Positions 1-8,151 of a stretch of DNA of 64,000 nucleotides are shown in pieces (positions within the stretch are counted from its first letter, which is position 1; each line of letters opens with the position of its first letter). This DNA comes from Bradyrhizobium sp. LMTR 3. Lineage in GTDB: Bacteria; Pseudomonadota; Alphaproteobacteria; Rhizobiales; Xanthobacteraceae. A program made the translations under genes and the position numbers. Location of the stretch: contig NZ_MAXC01000016.1 in assembly GCF_001693485.1 (NCBI RefSeq), positions 23,454 to 87,453 on the forward strand, given 5' to 3'. The notes under the pieces are model-generated. The model was not told where the DNA came from, made no database searches, and saw nothing but the letters and a program-made list of their open reading frames with translations.

Positions 1-299
1 GAGGAGGTTACGCGCAGGCGGCCGGAGGGACGGTGATCCCGCCCCGCAATGTCGCGGTCGATCGCGAGCGCCTCATCTTCCATCCGCTCGGCCGCTGCCG
101 CCATCCGCTCGCCGGCCGGCGTCGCTTGATACGCTCCGCCGGGAAGCCGCTCGAACAGACGCACGCCGAGCCGCGTTTCCAGGGCATTCAGGCGCCGAAA
201 CGCGGTCGAATGATCGATGTCAAGCGCTTTGGCGGCGCCGGTGAGGCTGCTTGCCCGATGCACCGCCAACACGAGTTGGGGCTCGTTCCAGTCCTCCAT
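1..299 (-). CDS. LysR-family transcriptional regulator, N-terminal part (runs off left edge)
   Basis: Reading leftwards from ATG at 299, the frame stays open to the window edge and gives about 99 residues. Residues 4-60 form a LysR-type winged helix-turn-helix with the segment GAAKALDIDHSTAFRRLNAL, followed by the typical LGVRLFER and TPAGE stretches. The effector-binding domain lies outside the window. It is divergent from the SnoaL-like gene starting at 499, so it probably controls that gene; this is the usual LysR arrangement but is inferred. No ligand can be assigned. Confidence 0.85.
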   Translation of the reverse strand, partial: MEDWNEPQLVLAVHRASSLTGAAKALDIDHSTAFRRLNALETRLGVRLFERLPGGAYQATPAGERMAAAAERMEDEALAIDRDIAGRDHRPSGRLRVTS

Positions 300-498
300 G
301 GCGCATGACGTAAGCGCCGCTTGCAGTTACGCAAGTGACGCTGGCGTATTCCCAACGTGCTTTCCGCCGCGCCAAACGTTACCTACCGCAACGGGAAGCG
401 AGTGAGGAACTCAAGGTGACACCGATCCGGCCTTGCACCGGAGCGTGAGGCCACGGCCTCCTCGCATCGACAACCTTCAACACATGGGAGTCCGAGAA

Positions 499-924
499 AT
501 GGGTGCTCCGTCCCCCGAACTTTGCAATCTCTGGCTGGCACGCGCGTTCAATGCGCAGGACGTTGACGCCGCGGCAGCGATGTACCACCCCGACGCCTCG
601 ATCGTTCAGGTCGACGAGGTCCATGGCGGCAGCAGCGTCGCGCGCGGCGCCGACGGCATCCGCAAGACGATGGCGGCCTATGTCGGATTGAAGCCGCACA
701 TGGATGTCGTCACCCATCACACGACGGTTTCGGGCAACTTCGCGATGACGCGATCGCAGTGGCTGATCAAGGGCACCGACGAAAACGGCAAGCGCACCGA
801 GGTGCATCACCACGGTATGGAGGTACACCGCCGGATGCCCGACGGCACCTGGGTGTTCTTCATGGATCACCCGTTCGGCGCCGATCCGAGCTGGGCGGTC
901 GAAGCTCCACCGCACACCGAATAG
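499..924 (+). CDS. SnoaL-like / NTF2-fold protein
   Basis: A 141-residue protein of the NTF2-like (SnoaL, ketosteroid isomerase-like) fold. The pattern is typical: an N-terminal helix with ARAFNAQDVDAAAAMYHPDA, a central variable part, and a C-terminal sheet ending in DGTWVFFMDHPFG. Members range from isomerases and polyketide cyclases to non-enzymatic binding domains, so no reaction can be named. The frame is open from 433, but the ATG at 499 has GGGAG at 486-490, eight bases upstream, and fits the usual family length. Divergent from the LysR gene at 299. Confidence 0.8.
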   Translation: MGAPSPELCNLWLARAFNAQDVDAAAAMYHPDASIVQVDEVHGGSSVARGADGIRKTMAAYVGLKPHMDVVTHHTTVSGNFAMTRSQWLIKGTDENGKRTEVHHHGMEVHRRMPDGTWVFFMDHPFGADPSWAVEAPPHTE

Positions 925-1314
925 TCGCGCCATACAGCCCACGCCGGAGGCATGGGTGCAGACGGCGCCATCTTCGGTACGGCGGCGCTGCTCGGGCTGC
1001 AGAGCATCCTGACCAGCGCCGCCAAACCGTAGACGCCAGCGCAACGATGACCCATCGCCATTCCCCTGAAGTCTTCGAAAAATGCGTGCCTACCGTCGAA
1101 TCGCCCGGCCCGGGCGGCCTATCACGATGGATTGACCGCGAATGTCCGGCATTGGCGAGGTCAGGAACCGGGGCTTTTTCCAGAGTCACGGCAGCGAATC
1201 ACGCGTTCCCGCTGCTGGATAAGCCCCGGAACGCTCTTCACAATCCCGTCACGCTGCCTGTAGTATGCAGGGCGCATGCTGCTTCGCAGCTAACATGGGG
1301 GTCAGGAGCGTTAC
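925..1314. other. 390-bp gap without a convincing gene
   Basis: No frame here has protein-like composition with a ribosome site. A 25-codon ORF from ATG 952 to a stop at 1029 has GGAGG only one base ahead of it and looks fortuitous or a remnant. The last about 100 bases presumably hold the promoter of the HNH gene. Confidence 0.5.
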
Positions 1315-1872
1315 TTGAACGCACATGTCTCGCAGGGCGGTTGGCCGGTACTGGTGCTGAACGCGGATTTCCGGCCGCTGAGCTACTACCCGCTGTCTCT
1401 CTGGTCGTGGCAGGACGCGATCAAGGCGGTGTTCCTCGACCGCGTCAACATCGTCGAGCATTACGATCGCGCGGTACACAGCCCGAGCTTCGAGATGCAG
1501 CTTCCGAGCGTGGTGTCGCTCAAATCCTTCGTCAAGCCGACCACGCATCCCGCCTTCACCCGCTTCAACGTCTTCCTGCGCGACCGCTTCGTCTGCCAGT
1601 ACTGCAACGCGCATGACGACCTGACCTTCGATCACATCATCCCGCGCAGCAAGGGCGGCCAGACCACCTGGGAGAACGTCGTCGCGGCCTGTTCGCCATG
1701 TAACTTGCGCAAGGGCAATCTGACCCCGCAGCAGGCAAAGATGTTTCCGCGGCAACACCCGTTCGCGCCGACGGTGCATCAACTGCATCGCAACGGGCGG
1801 TTATTTCCGCCGAACTATCTGCACGATAGCTGGCTGGATTATTTATACTGGGACACCGAGCTCGATCCGTAG
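1315..1872 (+). CDS. HNH endonuclease family protein
   Basis: A 185-residue HNH nuclease. The C-terminal half has the zinc-binding pair CQYC (94-97), the DH of the catalytic motif (106-107) in FDHIIPRSKGG, N121 and a second CxxC pair (126-129) followed by NLRKGN, which is the standard beta-beta-alpha metal fold. The N-terminal 80 residues (VLVLNADFRPLSYYPLSLW) match the conserved extension seen in a widespread alphaproteobacterial family of stand-alone HNH proteins. The start is TTG at 1315 with AGGAG at 1304-1308. No methylase or phage gene is adjacent, so a housekeeping or DNA-repair role is as likely as defence. The target is unknown. Confidence 0.88.
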   Translation: MNAHVSQGGWPVLVLNADFRPLSYYPLSLWSWQDAIKAVFLDRVNIVEHYDRAVHSPSFEMQLPSVVSLKSFVKPTTHPAFTRFNVFLRDRFVCQYCNAHDDLTFDHIIPRSKGGQTTWENVVAACSPCNLRKGNLTPQQAKMFPRQHPFAPTVHQLHRNGRLFPPNYLHDSWLDYLYWDTELDP

Positions 1873-2028
1873 GATACGGGCGTCTCAAAGTGGATCGTCA
1901 CAGCGCGACGAGGTCACACCGTCGTTGAACCCAATCCGGCCGAGATAAGTTAGAAAATGCAACCGGTTAAGGGATTGCCGCCAGCGGCTTTCTGCGCAGC
2001 TTTAATGGATTTTCAGGGAACGGAATGC

Positions 2029-2034
2029 TATATT
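2029..2034 (+). promoter_or_regulatory. candidate -10 element ahead of the Fic module
   Basis: TATATT lies 16 bases before the small ORF at 2051, inside the dyad GAAT-GCTAT-ATTC (2023-2035). No good -35 box is seen. The dyad over the -10 would suit autoregulation by the small partner protein; this is inference. Confidence 0.3.
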
Positions 2035-2050
2035 CTTTCCCAGAGGAAAC

Positions 2051-2302
2051 ATGATGTCGGCGCAGCCTCGAACAATCACTTCTACCGAAGCCTATATTCG
2101 CGACCTTGCGTCTCGGCACCGGGTAGTCTTCGTCCCAACCAAGCTCGACGTCTTCGCGCAAGACGTAACGCGTCTTGCTGCAGATGATGTACGCCTCGAC
2201 GAAGTAGAATGCCTGCTCCTCGGCTTGCAGCGCGCGGGCCATCTCAGCCGCCCGGAGCTTGTCCATCTTCAGGCTCGATATCTGCGTGAAGCCAAACGGT
2301 GA
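2051..2302 (+). CDS. small protein upstream of and overlapping fic (candidate antitoxin)
   Basis: An 83-residue, mostly helical charged protein starting MMSAQPRTITSTEAYIRD, with AGAGG at 2041-2045 in front of ATG 2051. Its TGA overlaps the GTG start of the Fic gene by four bases (GTGA, 2299-2302), the usual translational coupling of toxin-antitoxin pairs. I do not find the canonical Fic inhibitory motif (S/T)xxxE(G/N) in it, so antitoxin function rests on position only. It could instead be an adaptor or a divergent inhibitor. The local sequence is less GC-rich than its neighbours, which hints at horizontal acquisition of the two-gene unit. Confidence 0.72.
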   Translation: MMSAQPRTITSTEAYIRDLASRHRVVFVPTKLDVFAQDVTRLAADDVRLDEVECLLLGLQRAGHLSRPELVHLQARYLREAKR

Positions 2303-3033
2303 GCTTCGACCCGTTCGGTGACCTTGCGACGGAGGGATATCTGCGCAACGTCGCGAAGGAAAAGGACCTCGACATTGTCAAGAGGCTCGAACACACGTCC
2401 TTCACGACCGGGTTAGACGCCGCCTTCGCTGCCCTCCGAAAATCCAACAAGCTTTCCTATGCCAACGTGCTGGAGACACACGGCATCCTCTTCAATGCCA
2501 TCTATCCATGGGCCGGACAGGATCGGCTCATTACCGCACCTAACCTCACCGTGCGTAAAGGATCCGTCATCTTCGCCAATCCGGCCGAGATTCGTCCTGC
2601 TATCGAGTACGCACTGCGGAAGGGGCAGGATAAAGATTATCTGCGTGCGTATCCCGGCGAGATATTGGGATACCTTGCATTTGGCCATCCATTCCTCGAT
2701 GGCAACGGCCGCACGATCGTTACTCTCTTCTCTGTGATAGCTCAGCGCGCTGGCTTCAGCATAGACTGGTCGGCGACGGATAAGGAGGCTTATCTAAGTG
2801 CGCTCACGAAGGAAATTCGGAGGCCCTCCAAAGGTCACCTCGACAACTATCTGAGACAGTTCGTTCGCGCCCCTATCACCCTCGATAACCTTACCGCGCA
2901 AATCGTTAAGGCCCCCGGTCTTGATGGCCGCGATCCTGCAGGCGACGAGAACGAAGTTGTGGGAGACATCGCTACTCCTGAAGTCAAGAAGCAATACGAG
3001 GCGATGCTCATCAAACGACGACAGAACGATTGA
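2299..3033 (+). CDS. Fic/DOC family protein (candidate AMP-transferase toxin)
   Basis: A 244-residue Fic-fold protein. The core runs from about residue 30 to 190, with IYPWAGQDR (68-76) and the active-site loop HPFLDGNGRTIV (130-141). The general-base His130, Asp134, Asn136 and Arg138 are present, but the second arginine of the canonical HxFx(D/E)GNGRxxR loop is Val141. That arginine normally contacts the nucleotide phosphates, so the transferred group or activity may differ from classic AMPylation. No (S/T)xxxE(G/N) inhibitory helix is evident in the protein. The GTG start at 2299 overlaps the stop of the small upstream gene. The last 50 residues form a separate charged tail. Confidence 0.88.
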   Translation: MSFDPFGDLATEGYLRNVAKEKDLDIVKRLEHTSFTTGLDAAFAALRKSNKLSYANVLETHGILFNAIYPWAGQDRLITAPNLTVRKGSVIFANPAEIRPAIEYALRKGQDKDYLRAYPGEILGYLAFGHPFLDGNGRTIVTLFSVIAQRAGFSIDWSATDKEAYLSALTKEIRRPSKGHLDNYLRQFVRAPITLDNLTAQIVKAPGLDGRDPAGDENEVVGDIATPEVKKQYEAMLIKRRQND

Positions 3034-3162
3034 ACGCCACGGCAGACCGAGTACCGTCGGGCAAGCTATTACCAAATCAATTGATCGGACGAGCAAAGAC
3101 AAGTTTAATCCCGTTTGCCATCAAGAGCGGTATCGACCCGCCTCAGTAAACGGAAACGCCCC

Positions 3163-4680
3163 ATGCTCATTCCCATCGCCGACGTGCCACGCTGGTATGC
3201 CGAACGAAAGTCGAAGGACACCATCGCGGTCAGTCATGGGACTGATGCCATTACCTGGGCACAGCTCGAGCGCAACGCCAACCGCCGCGCACGGGCCTTC
3301 GCCGCCAAGGGCGTCAAATCAGGCGATTTCGTCGCAATCGGGCTGCCCAACAGCAACGTGTTTTTCGAAACCACCTTTGCGGTGTGGAAATGCGGCGCGA
3401 CGCCGACGTCGCTGACCTGGCGGCTGCCGCGCGGCGAAGCCGCAGCCGTACTCGACATTCTCAAGCCGTCGCTAGTGGTCGGCGGCCAGGCGGACTGGAA
3501 TGCGCCGAATTCGCTGCCCGCCGACTTCGTCCCCGAAGGTTTTTCGGACGAGCCGGTAACCAATCCGGTAGCACGTTACTGGAAGGCGATGACCAGTGGC
3601 GGCTCAACTGGGCGGCCCAAGGTGATCCTCGATCACATGCCGGCGGTGGTGGAGACGACGGCGCCCTCCGCGCTCGGCATTCCGCAAGATGCGTCGCTGC
3701 TCAATCCCGGTCCACTCTACCACAACGCGCCGTTCATCGTATCCCACACCGCGCTGTTCAACGGCGGTCGCGTCACCGGTCTCGTCAAGTTCGACGCTGA
3801 GGAGACGCTGCGGCTGATCGAGAAGAACCGCGTACAGTGGGTGAATTTCGTGCCGACCATGATGCATCGCATCTGGGCTTTGCCGGACGGGGTGCGTAGC
3901 GCCTACGACCTGTCCAGCCTGCAGATCGTGTTTCACATGGCCGCTCCGATGCCGCCATGGCTGAAGGAGAAGTGGATCGAGTGGCTCGGGCCGGAGCGCA
4001 TCTACGAACTCTATGGGGGCACCGAGCGACAGGGCGCCACGATCATCTCCGGCACCGAATGGCTGGCGCACAAGGGCTCGGTCGGCAAGATCGGCGACAC
4101 CTGCCGCTTAAGGATCATCGGCGAGGACGGCAACGATGTAGCGCCGGGCGAGACCGGCGAGATCTATTTCCTGCCCAATGACGGCCCGGGCTCCACCTAT
4201 CACTATCTCGGCGCCGAGCCGAAGCGCCGGCCTGACGGCTGGGAATCGCTCGGCGATATCGGCCGGCTCGACGCGGAAGGTTATCTCTATCTCGGCGACC
4301 GGGTCGCCGACATGATCCTGCGTGGCGGCGCCAACATCTATCCGGCCGAAGTCGAGGCTGCGGTATCGGCGCATCCCGATGTGCGCTCCTGCGTCGTCGT
4401 CGGCCTGCCCGATCCCGAATTCGGGCAGCGCGTGCACGCTATTCTCGAACTCGACCGGGGCACTGACGCGAAGGCTCTCGCCGACGGCATGGCTGCGTTC
4501 CTGGCCGACCGCCTCAGCCGCTACAAGCACCCGGAAAGTTTCGAGGCCGTCGATGTCGGCCCGCGCGACGATTCCGGCAAGGTTCGCCGCACGTTGCTGC
4601 GCGACGAACGCGCCGGCTGGTTGAAGGAGAACCGCGAATTCCGGATCATGCCGGCCCGCGCGCGGGCAAATGTGGAATGA
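3163..4680 (+). CDS. AMP-binding (acyl-CoA ligase type) enzyme
   Basis: A 505-residue member of the ANL adenylating superfamily, which activates a carboxylate as acyl-AMP and then makes the CoA thioester. The phosphate-binding loop MTSGGSTGRPKV lies near residue 145, the YGGTE motif near 285, GDIGRLDAEGYLYLGDR near 365, and the C-terminal hinge and lid ILRGGANIYPAEVEAAV near 390. The expected catalytic lysine in the C-terminal domain falls in the DDSGKVRR segment. The frame is open from 3115, but ATG 3163 (MLIPIADVP) matches family starts. The substrate cannot be read from sequence; bile-acid, fatty-acid or aromatic acids are possible. It stands alone, with no beta-oxidation genes beside it. 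Confidence 0.85.
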   Translation: MLIPIADVPRWYAERKSKDTIAVSHGTDAITWAQLERNANRRARAFAAKGVKSGDFVAIGLPNSNVFFETTFAVWKCGATPTSLTWRLPRGEAAAVLDILKPSLVVGGQADWNAPNSLPADFVPEGFSDEPVTNPVARYWKAMTSGGSTGRPKVILDHMPAVVETTAPSALGIPQDASLLNPGPLYHNAPFIVSHTALFNGGRVTGLVKFDAEETLRLIEKNRVQWVNFVPTMMHRIWALPDGVRSAYDLSSLQIVFHMAAPMPPWLKEKWIEWLGPERIYELYGGTERQGATIISGTEWLAHKGSVGKIGDTCRLRIIGEDGNDVAPGETGEIYFLPNDGPGSTYHYLGAEPKRRPDGWESLGDIGRLDAEGYLYLGDRVADMILRGGANIYPAEVEAAVSAHPDVRSCVVVGLPDPEFGQRVHAILELDRGTDAKALADGMAAFLADRLSRYKHPESFEAVDVGPRDDSGKVRRTLLRDERAGWLKENREFRIMPARARANVE

Positions 4681-4840
4681 TCCTTAACTGCCCCTGGAAC
4701 AATTGTGAATCTGCCCCCTTATGAGTCGCATGCCGGCCCATTTGGGGGGACACTTTCAAGACGGCCGTTTGCAGCATAGATTGTGATGAATTTCCCGCGC
4801 TTTCGTCCGAAACGCGCGCCGGTTCGCCAGGAGACCATCC

Positions 4841-5812
4841 ATGCCTTCTTTGACCGAATGGAGAGTGCCGCCCGCAAACCAGCCGCGCCCGGGCGATTAC
4901 GCCTTCGACCTCGACAAAGCGCTGTCGTCGGTGGTCGGGCTGCATTCGATCATTCCACCCGATGCGTTCAGCGCCGAGACGCTCGGCACCGAACGCGCCG
5001 GCAATGGCGTCGTGATCGATGACGGGCTGGTGCTGACGATCGGCTACCTCATCACCGAGGCGGAGGCCGTCTGGCTGCACCGTAGCGACGGCCGCGTGGT
5101 GGAAGGCCACGCGCTCGGCTTCGATTTCGAGTCCGGCTTCGGCCTGGTGCAAGCGCTCGGCGACCTCGACCTCGATCCGCTGCCGCTCGGTTCTTCTGCC
5201 ACTGCTGCGATCGGCGACCGCGTCGTGGTCGGCGGCGCCGGCGGGCGCACGCGCTCGGTCGCCAGCCAGATCGTGGCAAAACAGGAATTCGCGGGCTATT
5301 GGGAATATCTGCTGGATGAGGCGATCTTCACCCATCCCGCGCATCCCAATTGGGGCGGCACCGGGCTGATTTCGAGCCGCGGCGAACTGATCGGCATTGG
5401 CTCGCTGCAGCTCGAACGCGAGCGCGAGGGCAAGGCCGAGCACGTCAACATGATCGTGCCGATCGACCTGTTGAAGCCGGTACTCGACGACATCAGGAAA
5501 TTCGGCCGCGCCAACAAGCCGGCGCGGCCGTGGCTCGGCATGTTCACCACCGAAATCGACAACCGCGTCGTGGTGGTCGGTATCGCCGGCAAGGGACCCG
5601 CGGCGCTCGCCGAGCTGAAGACCGGCGACGTCATTCTCGCTGTCAATGGCGACAAGATCACCAGCCAGACCGGCTTCTACCGCAAGCTCTGGTCGCTCGG
5701 CAGTGCCGGCGTCGACGTACCGCTCACGGTCTACCACGAGGGCCTCACCTTCGACGTGGTGCTGGCCTCGACCGACCGCGCCAAGCTATTGAAGGCGCCA
5801 AGACTTCACTAA
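4841..5812 (+). CDS. HtrA/S1C-like PDZ protein without a catalytic triad (pseudoprotease)
   Basis: A 323-residue protein with the trypsin-like fold of HtrA (residues 25-215) and one PDZ domain (about 228-315, with the usual GPAALAELKTGDVILAVNG core). Aligned to HtrA, the catalytic His of TNNHVV becomes Tyr69 in LTIGYLI, the Asp of TDLAVL becomes Gly99 in SGFGLV, and the nucleophile of GNSGGPL becomes Trp171 in PNWGGTGL. All three catalytic residues are therefore absent. There is no obvious signal peptide, so a cytoplasmic scaffold or ligand-binding role is more likely than proteolysis. Start ATG 4841 has AGGAG at 4829-4833. The next gene is an esterase-like hydrolase on the same strand. Confidence 0.85.
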   Translation: MPSLTEWRVPPANQPRPGDYAFDLDKALSSVVGLHSIIPPDAFSAETLGTERAGNGVVIDDGLVLTIGYLITEAEAVWLHRSDGRVVEGHALGFDFESGFGLVQALGDLDLDPLPLGSSATAAIGDRVVVGGAGGRTRSVASQIVAKQEFAGYWEYLLDEAIFTHPAHPNWGGTGLISSRGELIGIGSLQLEREREGKAEHVNMIVPIDLLKPVLDDIRKFGRANKPARPWLGMFTTEIDNRVVVVGIAGKGPAALAELKTGDVILAVNGDKITSQTGFYRKLWSLGSAGVDVPLTVYHEGLTFDVVLASTDRAKLLKAPRLH

Positions 5813-5847
5813 ATGAAGACTTCACTAGATCAAGACTTCACCAGATT
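5800..5847 (+). repeat. three tandem 16-bp repeats across the stop codon
   Basis: Units at 5800-5815, 5816-5831 and 5832-5847 share AAGACTTCAC followed by (T/C)A(A/G)AT. The first unit contains the TAA stop (5810-5812) of the HtrA-like gene; the others fill the gap before the hydrolase gene. Confidence 0.85.
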
Positions 5848-5871
5848 GAGGCTCATTGAAGGGATGGCGTG

Positions 5872-6945
5872 ATGAGCGAGGCCGTGGTGGACGACATCGT
5901 GGCCGTGCTGCCGCCGCTGCTGCAGTCGCTCGAAGGCCTCGGCTTTGTCGCGCGCTATTTGAACCCGCCTGATTTCGATCGCGTGATGGAGGCCGCAGGC
6001 CAGCCTGACGAGGACTTGCGCGCAGTCCGCTCGAAGCTCGCAGAATGGCCGGCGGAGTTCGCAGATATCAAGACCTCCCTCGACGCGGCGAGCGATGCGG
6101 CACTCGCCGCGTTCGCTGCTCTGCGCGTCGTGCAAAATGGCAATGGCGATCTCGTCAGCGTGTTTCGCGCACTTCGCTACGCTCCGCGTGCGCAGGAGGC
6201 GCTATATGCGCTGGCTACAAAATTGCCGCCGGTGAGCGAGTTCTTCGTCGACCCGTCGCTGCGCGACGACAGCGGTCTCGCGGCGCGGCTGGCGGCGCCG
6301 GCCAATGCCAATACGGGCATCTTTCACGATCACAACGAGTCGGGCAGCCGCGGCGGCTTCTCCGCCTACGTGCCGGAATACTACAACCCCGACCGCGCGC
6401 TTCCGCTGGTGATGGCGCTGCATGGCGGCAGCGGCAATGGCCGCGGTTTTCTGTGGAGCTGGCTGCGCGACGCCCGTAGCCGCGGCGCGATCCTGGTCGC
6501 CCCGACCGCGACCGGCTCGACCTGGGCACTGATGGGCGACGATACCGATACGCCGAATTTGATGCGCATCATGGACGCCGTACGCTCACGTTGGAACGTC
6601 GATCCCAGGCGGATGCTGCTGACCGGGATGAGCGACGGCGGCACGTTCTGCTATGTCACGGGATTCGAGAGCGCCTCGCCCTTCACTCACCTCGCGCCGG
6701 TCTCGGCAACCTTTCATCCGCTGATGGCCGAAATGGCCGATGCCGACAGGCTGCGTGGCCTGCCCATTCACATCGTGCACGGCCGGCTCGACTGGATGTT
6801 TCCTGTACAGGTGGCGCGGCAGACAGCCCAAGCGCTGTCGGCCGCTGGTGCCAACGTCATCTATCGCGAGCTCGACGATCTCAGCCACGCCTATCCGCGC
6901 GAGATGAATGCGGAGATATTGCAATGGCTGAACGGCCAGGCCTGA
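5872..6945 (+). CDS. alpha/beta hydrolase (phospholipase/carboxylesterase or PHB-depolymerase-like)
   Basis: A 357-residue protein with an about 140-residue helical N-terminal part and a C-terminal alpha/beta hydrolase domain. Visible elements are the oxyanion-hole segment LVMALHGGSGNG, the nucleophile elbow GMSDGG with Ser254, the acid in VHGRLDWMFPV and the histidine in LSHAYP. This is the pattern of esterase/phospholipase-type enzymes related to feruloyl esterase and PHB depolymerase. No signal peptide is seen. Start ATG 5872 has GAAGGG upstream. It lies 59 bp after the HtrA-like gene on the same strand, so the two may be cotranscribed. The substrate is unknown. Confidence 0.82.
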   Translation: MSEAVVDDIVAVLPPLLQSLEGLGFVARYLNPPDFDRVMEAAGQPDEDLRAVRSKLAEWPAEFADIKTSLDAASDAALAAFAALRVVQNGNGDLVSVFRALRYAPRAQEALYALATKLPPVSEFFVDPSLRDDSGLAARLAAPANANTGIFHDHNESGSRGGFSAYVPEYYNPDRALPLVMALHGGSGNGRGFLWSWLRDARSRGAILVAPTATGSTWALMGDDTDTPNLMRIMDAVRSRWNVDPRRMLLTGMSDGGTFCYVTGFESASPFTHLAPVSATFHPLMAEMADADRLRGLPIHIVHGRLDWMFPVQVARQTAQALSAAGANVIYRELDDLSHAYPREMNAEILQWLNGQA

Positions 6946-7158
6946 CCACGCCTGCCTCCAATTCGCTGCTGCGGCCTGATGTTCGGCTGCATGCTGCTGG
7001 GCTCGCTGATGAATGAATTGAAGTCGCTCAACCTGGCGACGGCCGCAGGGGCGGCACCTTCTGCCTCGGCTCCCCACCCGGCGCCGCCGAAGGCGCGATC
7101 GCAGGTCGGGGAACCATCCCTCGTCCTCCGCGTTAGTGAGCGGTCACGGAGGTATCGC

Positions 7159-7365
7159 ATGCGGACGTTTGTCGGAATGATTTTGGGCGCACTGCTGCTG
7201 GTTTTCGGCGTCTATGTCTACGATTCCATGCGGACGTCGAGCGTCGCCAGCGGCCAGGTCGCGCAGGCTAATCGCACCCTCGTCAACTGGGATGTCGTGG
7301 CAGAGGACTGGAAGGCGCTGAAAACGCGCGCCCACGACGATTGGATCAAGCTCTCGTCGCGATAA
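7159..7365 (+). CDS. small single-span membrane protein
   Basis: A 68-residue protein with one strong hydrophobic helix (residues 4-22, FVGMILGALLLVFGVYVYD) and a soluble C-terminal tail with conserved-looking NWDVVAEDWKALKTRAHDDW. ATG 7159 has GGAGG at 7148-7152. The frame is open upstream to 6979, but that part is low in protein character. No known domain is recognised. It is followed by a bidirectional terminator. Confidence 0.72.
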   Translation: MRTFVGMILGALLLVFGVYVYDSMRTSSVASGQVAQANRTLVNWDVVAEDWKALKTRAHDDWIKLSSR

Positions 7366-7404
7366 TTGCTTGATAACTTCCTGGCGAGATCAATCGCAGC
7401 ATTC

Positions 7405-7434
7405 AAACGCCGTCGTCCCGAACAACGGCGTTTT
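7405..7434. terminator. bidirectional rho-independent terminator
   Basis: AAACGCCGT (7405-7413) pairs with ACGGCGTTT (7425-7433), with an A-run before and a T-run after. It lies between the convergent genes ending at 7365 and 7451. Confidence 0.8.
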
Positions 7435-7450
7435 GACGCCTGAAAACGCT

Positions 7451-8122
7451 CTAATTGCTCTTTTTCGCCTTGCGCGCGTCGGCAATCACCATCTCGAATT
7501 CCGCCATGGTCAGGATTCCCGGCACGCGGAACTTGCCGACGATGAAGGACGGCGTCCCCTTGAATCCGAAGGCCACCGCCTGATCGTGGTTGCGGGCGAG
7601 AATGGTGTCGATTGCCTTCGCATTCGAAGTGAGGTCGCGGTTGAGGCGGTCCATATCGATGCCGGCGCCTGCCACCAGTTCGCGGATGCGCGGTTCGGTC
7701 AATTTCGAACTGACGCCGATCATCGCCTCGTGCGCCGGCAGGTACTTGTCCTGATACTTGGCGGCGAGCGCCACCCGCGCCGCGTACTTTGAGACGTCGC
7801 CGAGAATCGGCCAGTCCTTCAGCACCAGGCGGACCTTGCCGTCGTCCTGCACCACCTGCTGGATCTCGGGCGCGATCTTGCGACAATACGGGCAGTTGTA
7901 GTCGAACCATTCGACGATGTTGATGTCGCCGTCGAGATTGCCGGTCGCGGGAGCGTCGGGGTCGCGGAGCACCAGGGCTTCGGTCAGGACGTCGTCGCCT
8001 TGCGCGAACGCCGGACGCGACATGCCGGCGCCGAACAGGGCCACGCCCGCGCCGAGCAAGCCAAGCGCTTCGCGCCGCGTCGGGCCCGGGATCGTCCCGG
8101 CCGGATTATTCGATCGCTTCAT
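7451..8122 (-). CDS. DsbA-family thiol:disulfide oxidoreductase
   Basis: A 223-residue periplasmic thioredoxin-fold protein. Residues 14-40 look like a Tat or Sec signal (TRREALGLLGAGVALF ending before AQGDD). The redox motif is CPYC (77-80), the cis-proline segment GTPSFIVG is near residue 195, and a helical insertion lies between, as in DsbA/DsbG-like oxidoreductases of the DSBA family. It should oxidise or isomerise disulfides of exported proteins. A DsbB candidate is encoded at 13 kb, which could reoxidise it, but the genes are not linked. It is followed downstream by a shared terminator. Confidence 0.88.
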   Translation of the reverse strand: MKRSNNPAGTIPGPTRREALGLLGAGVALFGAGMSRPAFAQGDDVLTEALVLRDPDAPATGNLDGDINIVEWFDYNCPYCRKIAPEIQQVVQDDGKVRLVLKDWPILGDVSKYAARVALAAKYQDKYLPAHEAMIGVSSKLTEPRIRELVAGAGIDMDRLNRDLTSNAKAIDTILARNHDQAVAFGFKGTPSFIVGKFRVPGILTMAEFEMVIADARKAKKSN

Positions 8123-8151
8123 CTGGGTCTCGCCAAGGCTGCATTTCCTGT

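Noticed and set aside
952..1029. 25-codon mini-ORF with GGAGG directly before ATG
   Set aside because: The ribosome-site spacing of one base is not workable, and there is no partner gene. It may be a remnant but I cannot support it as a gene.
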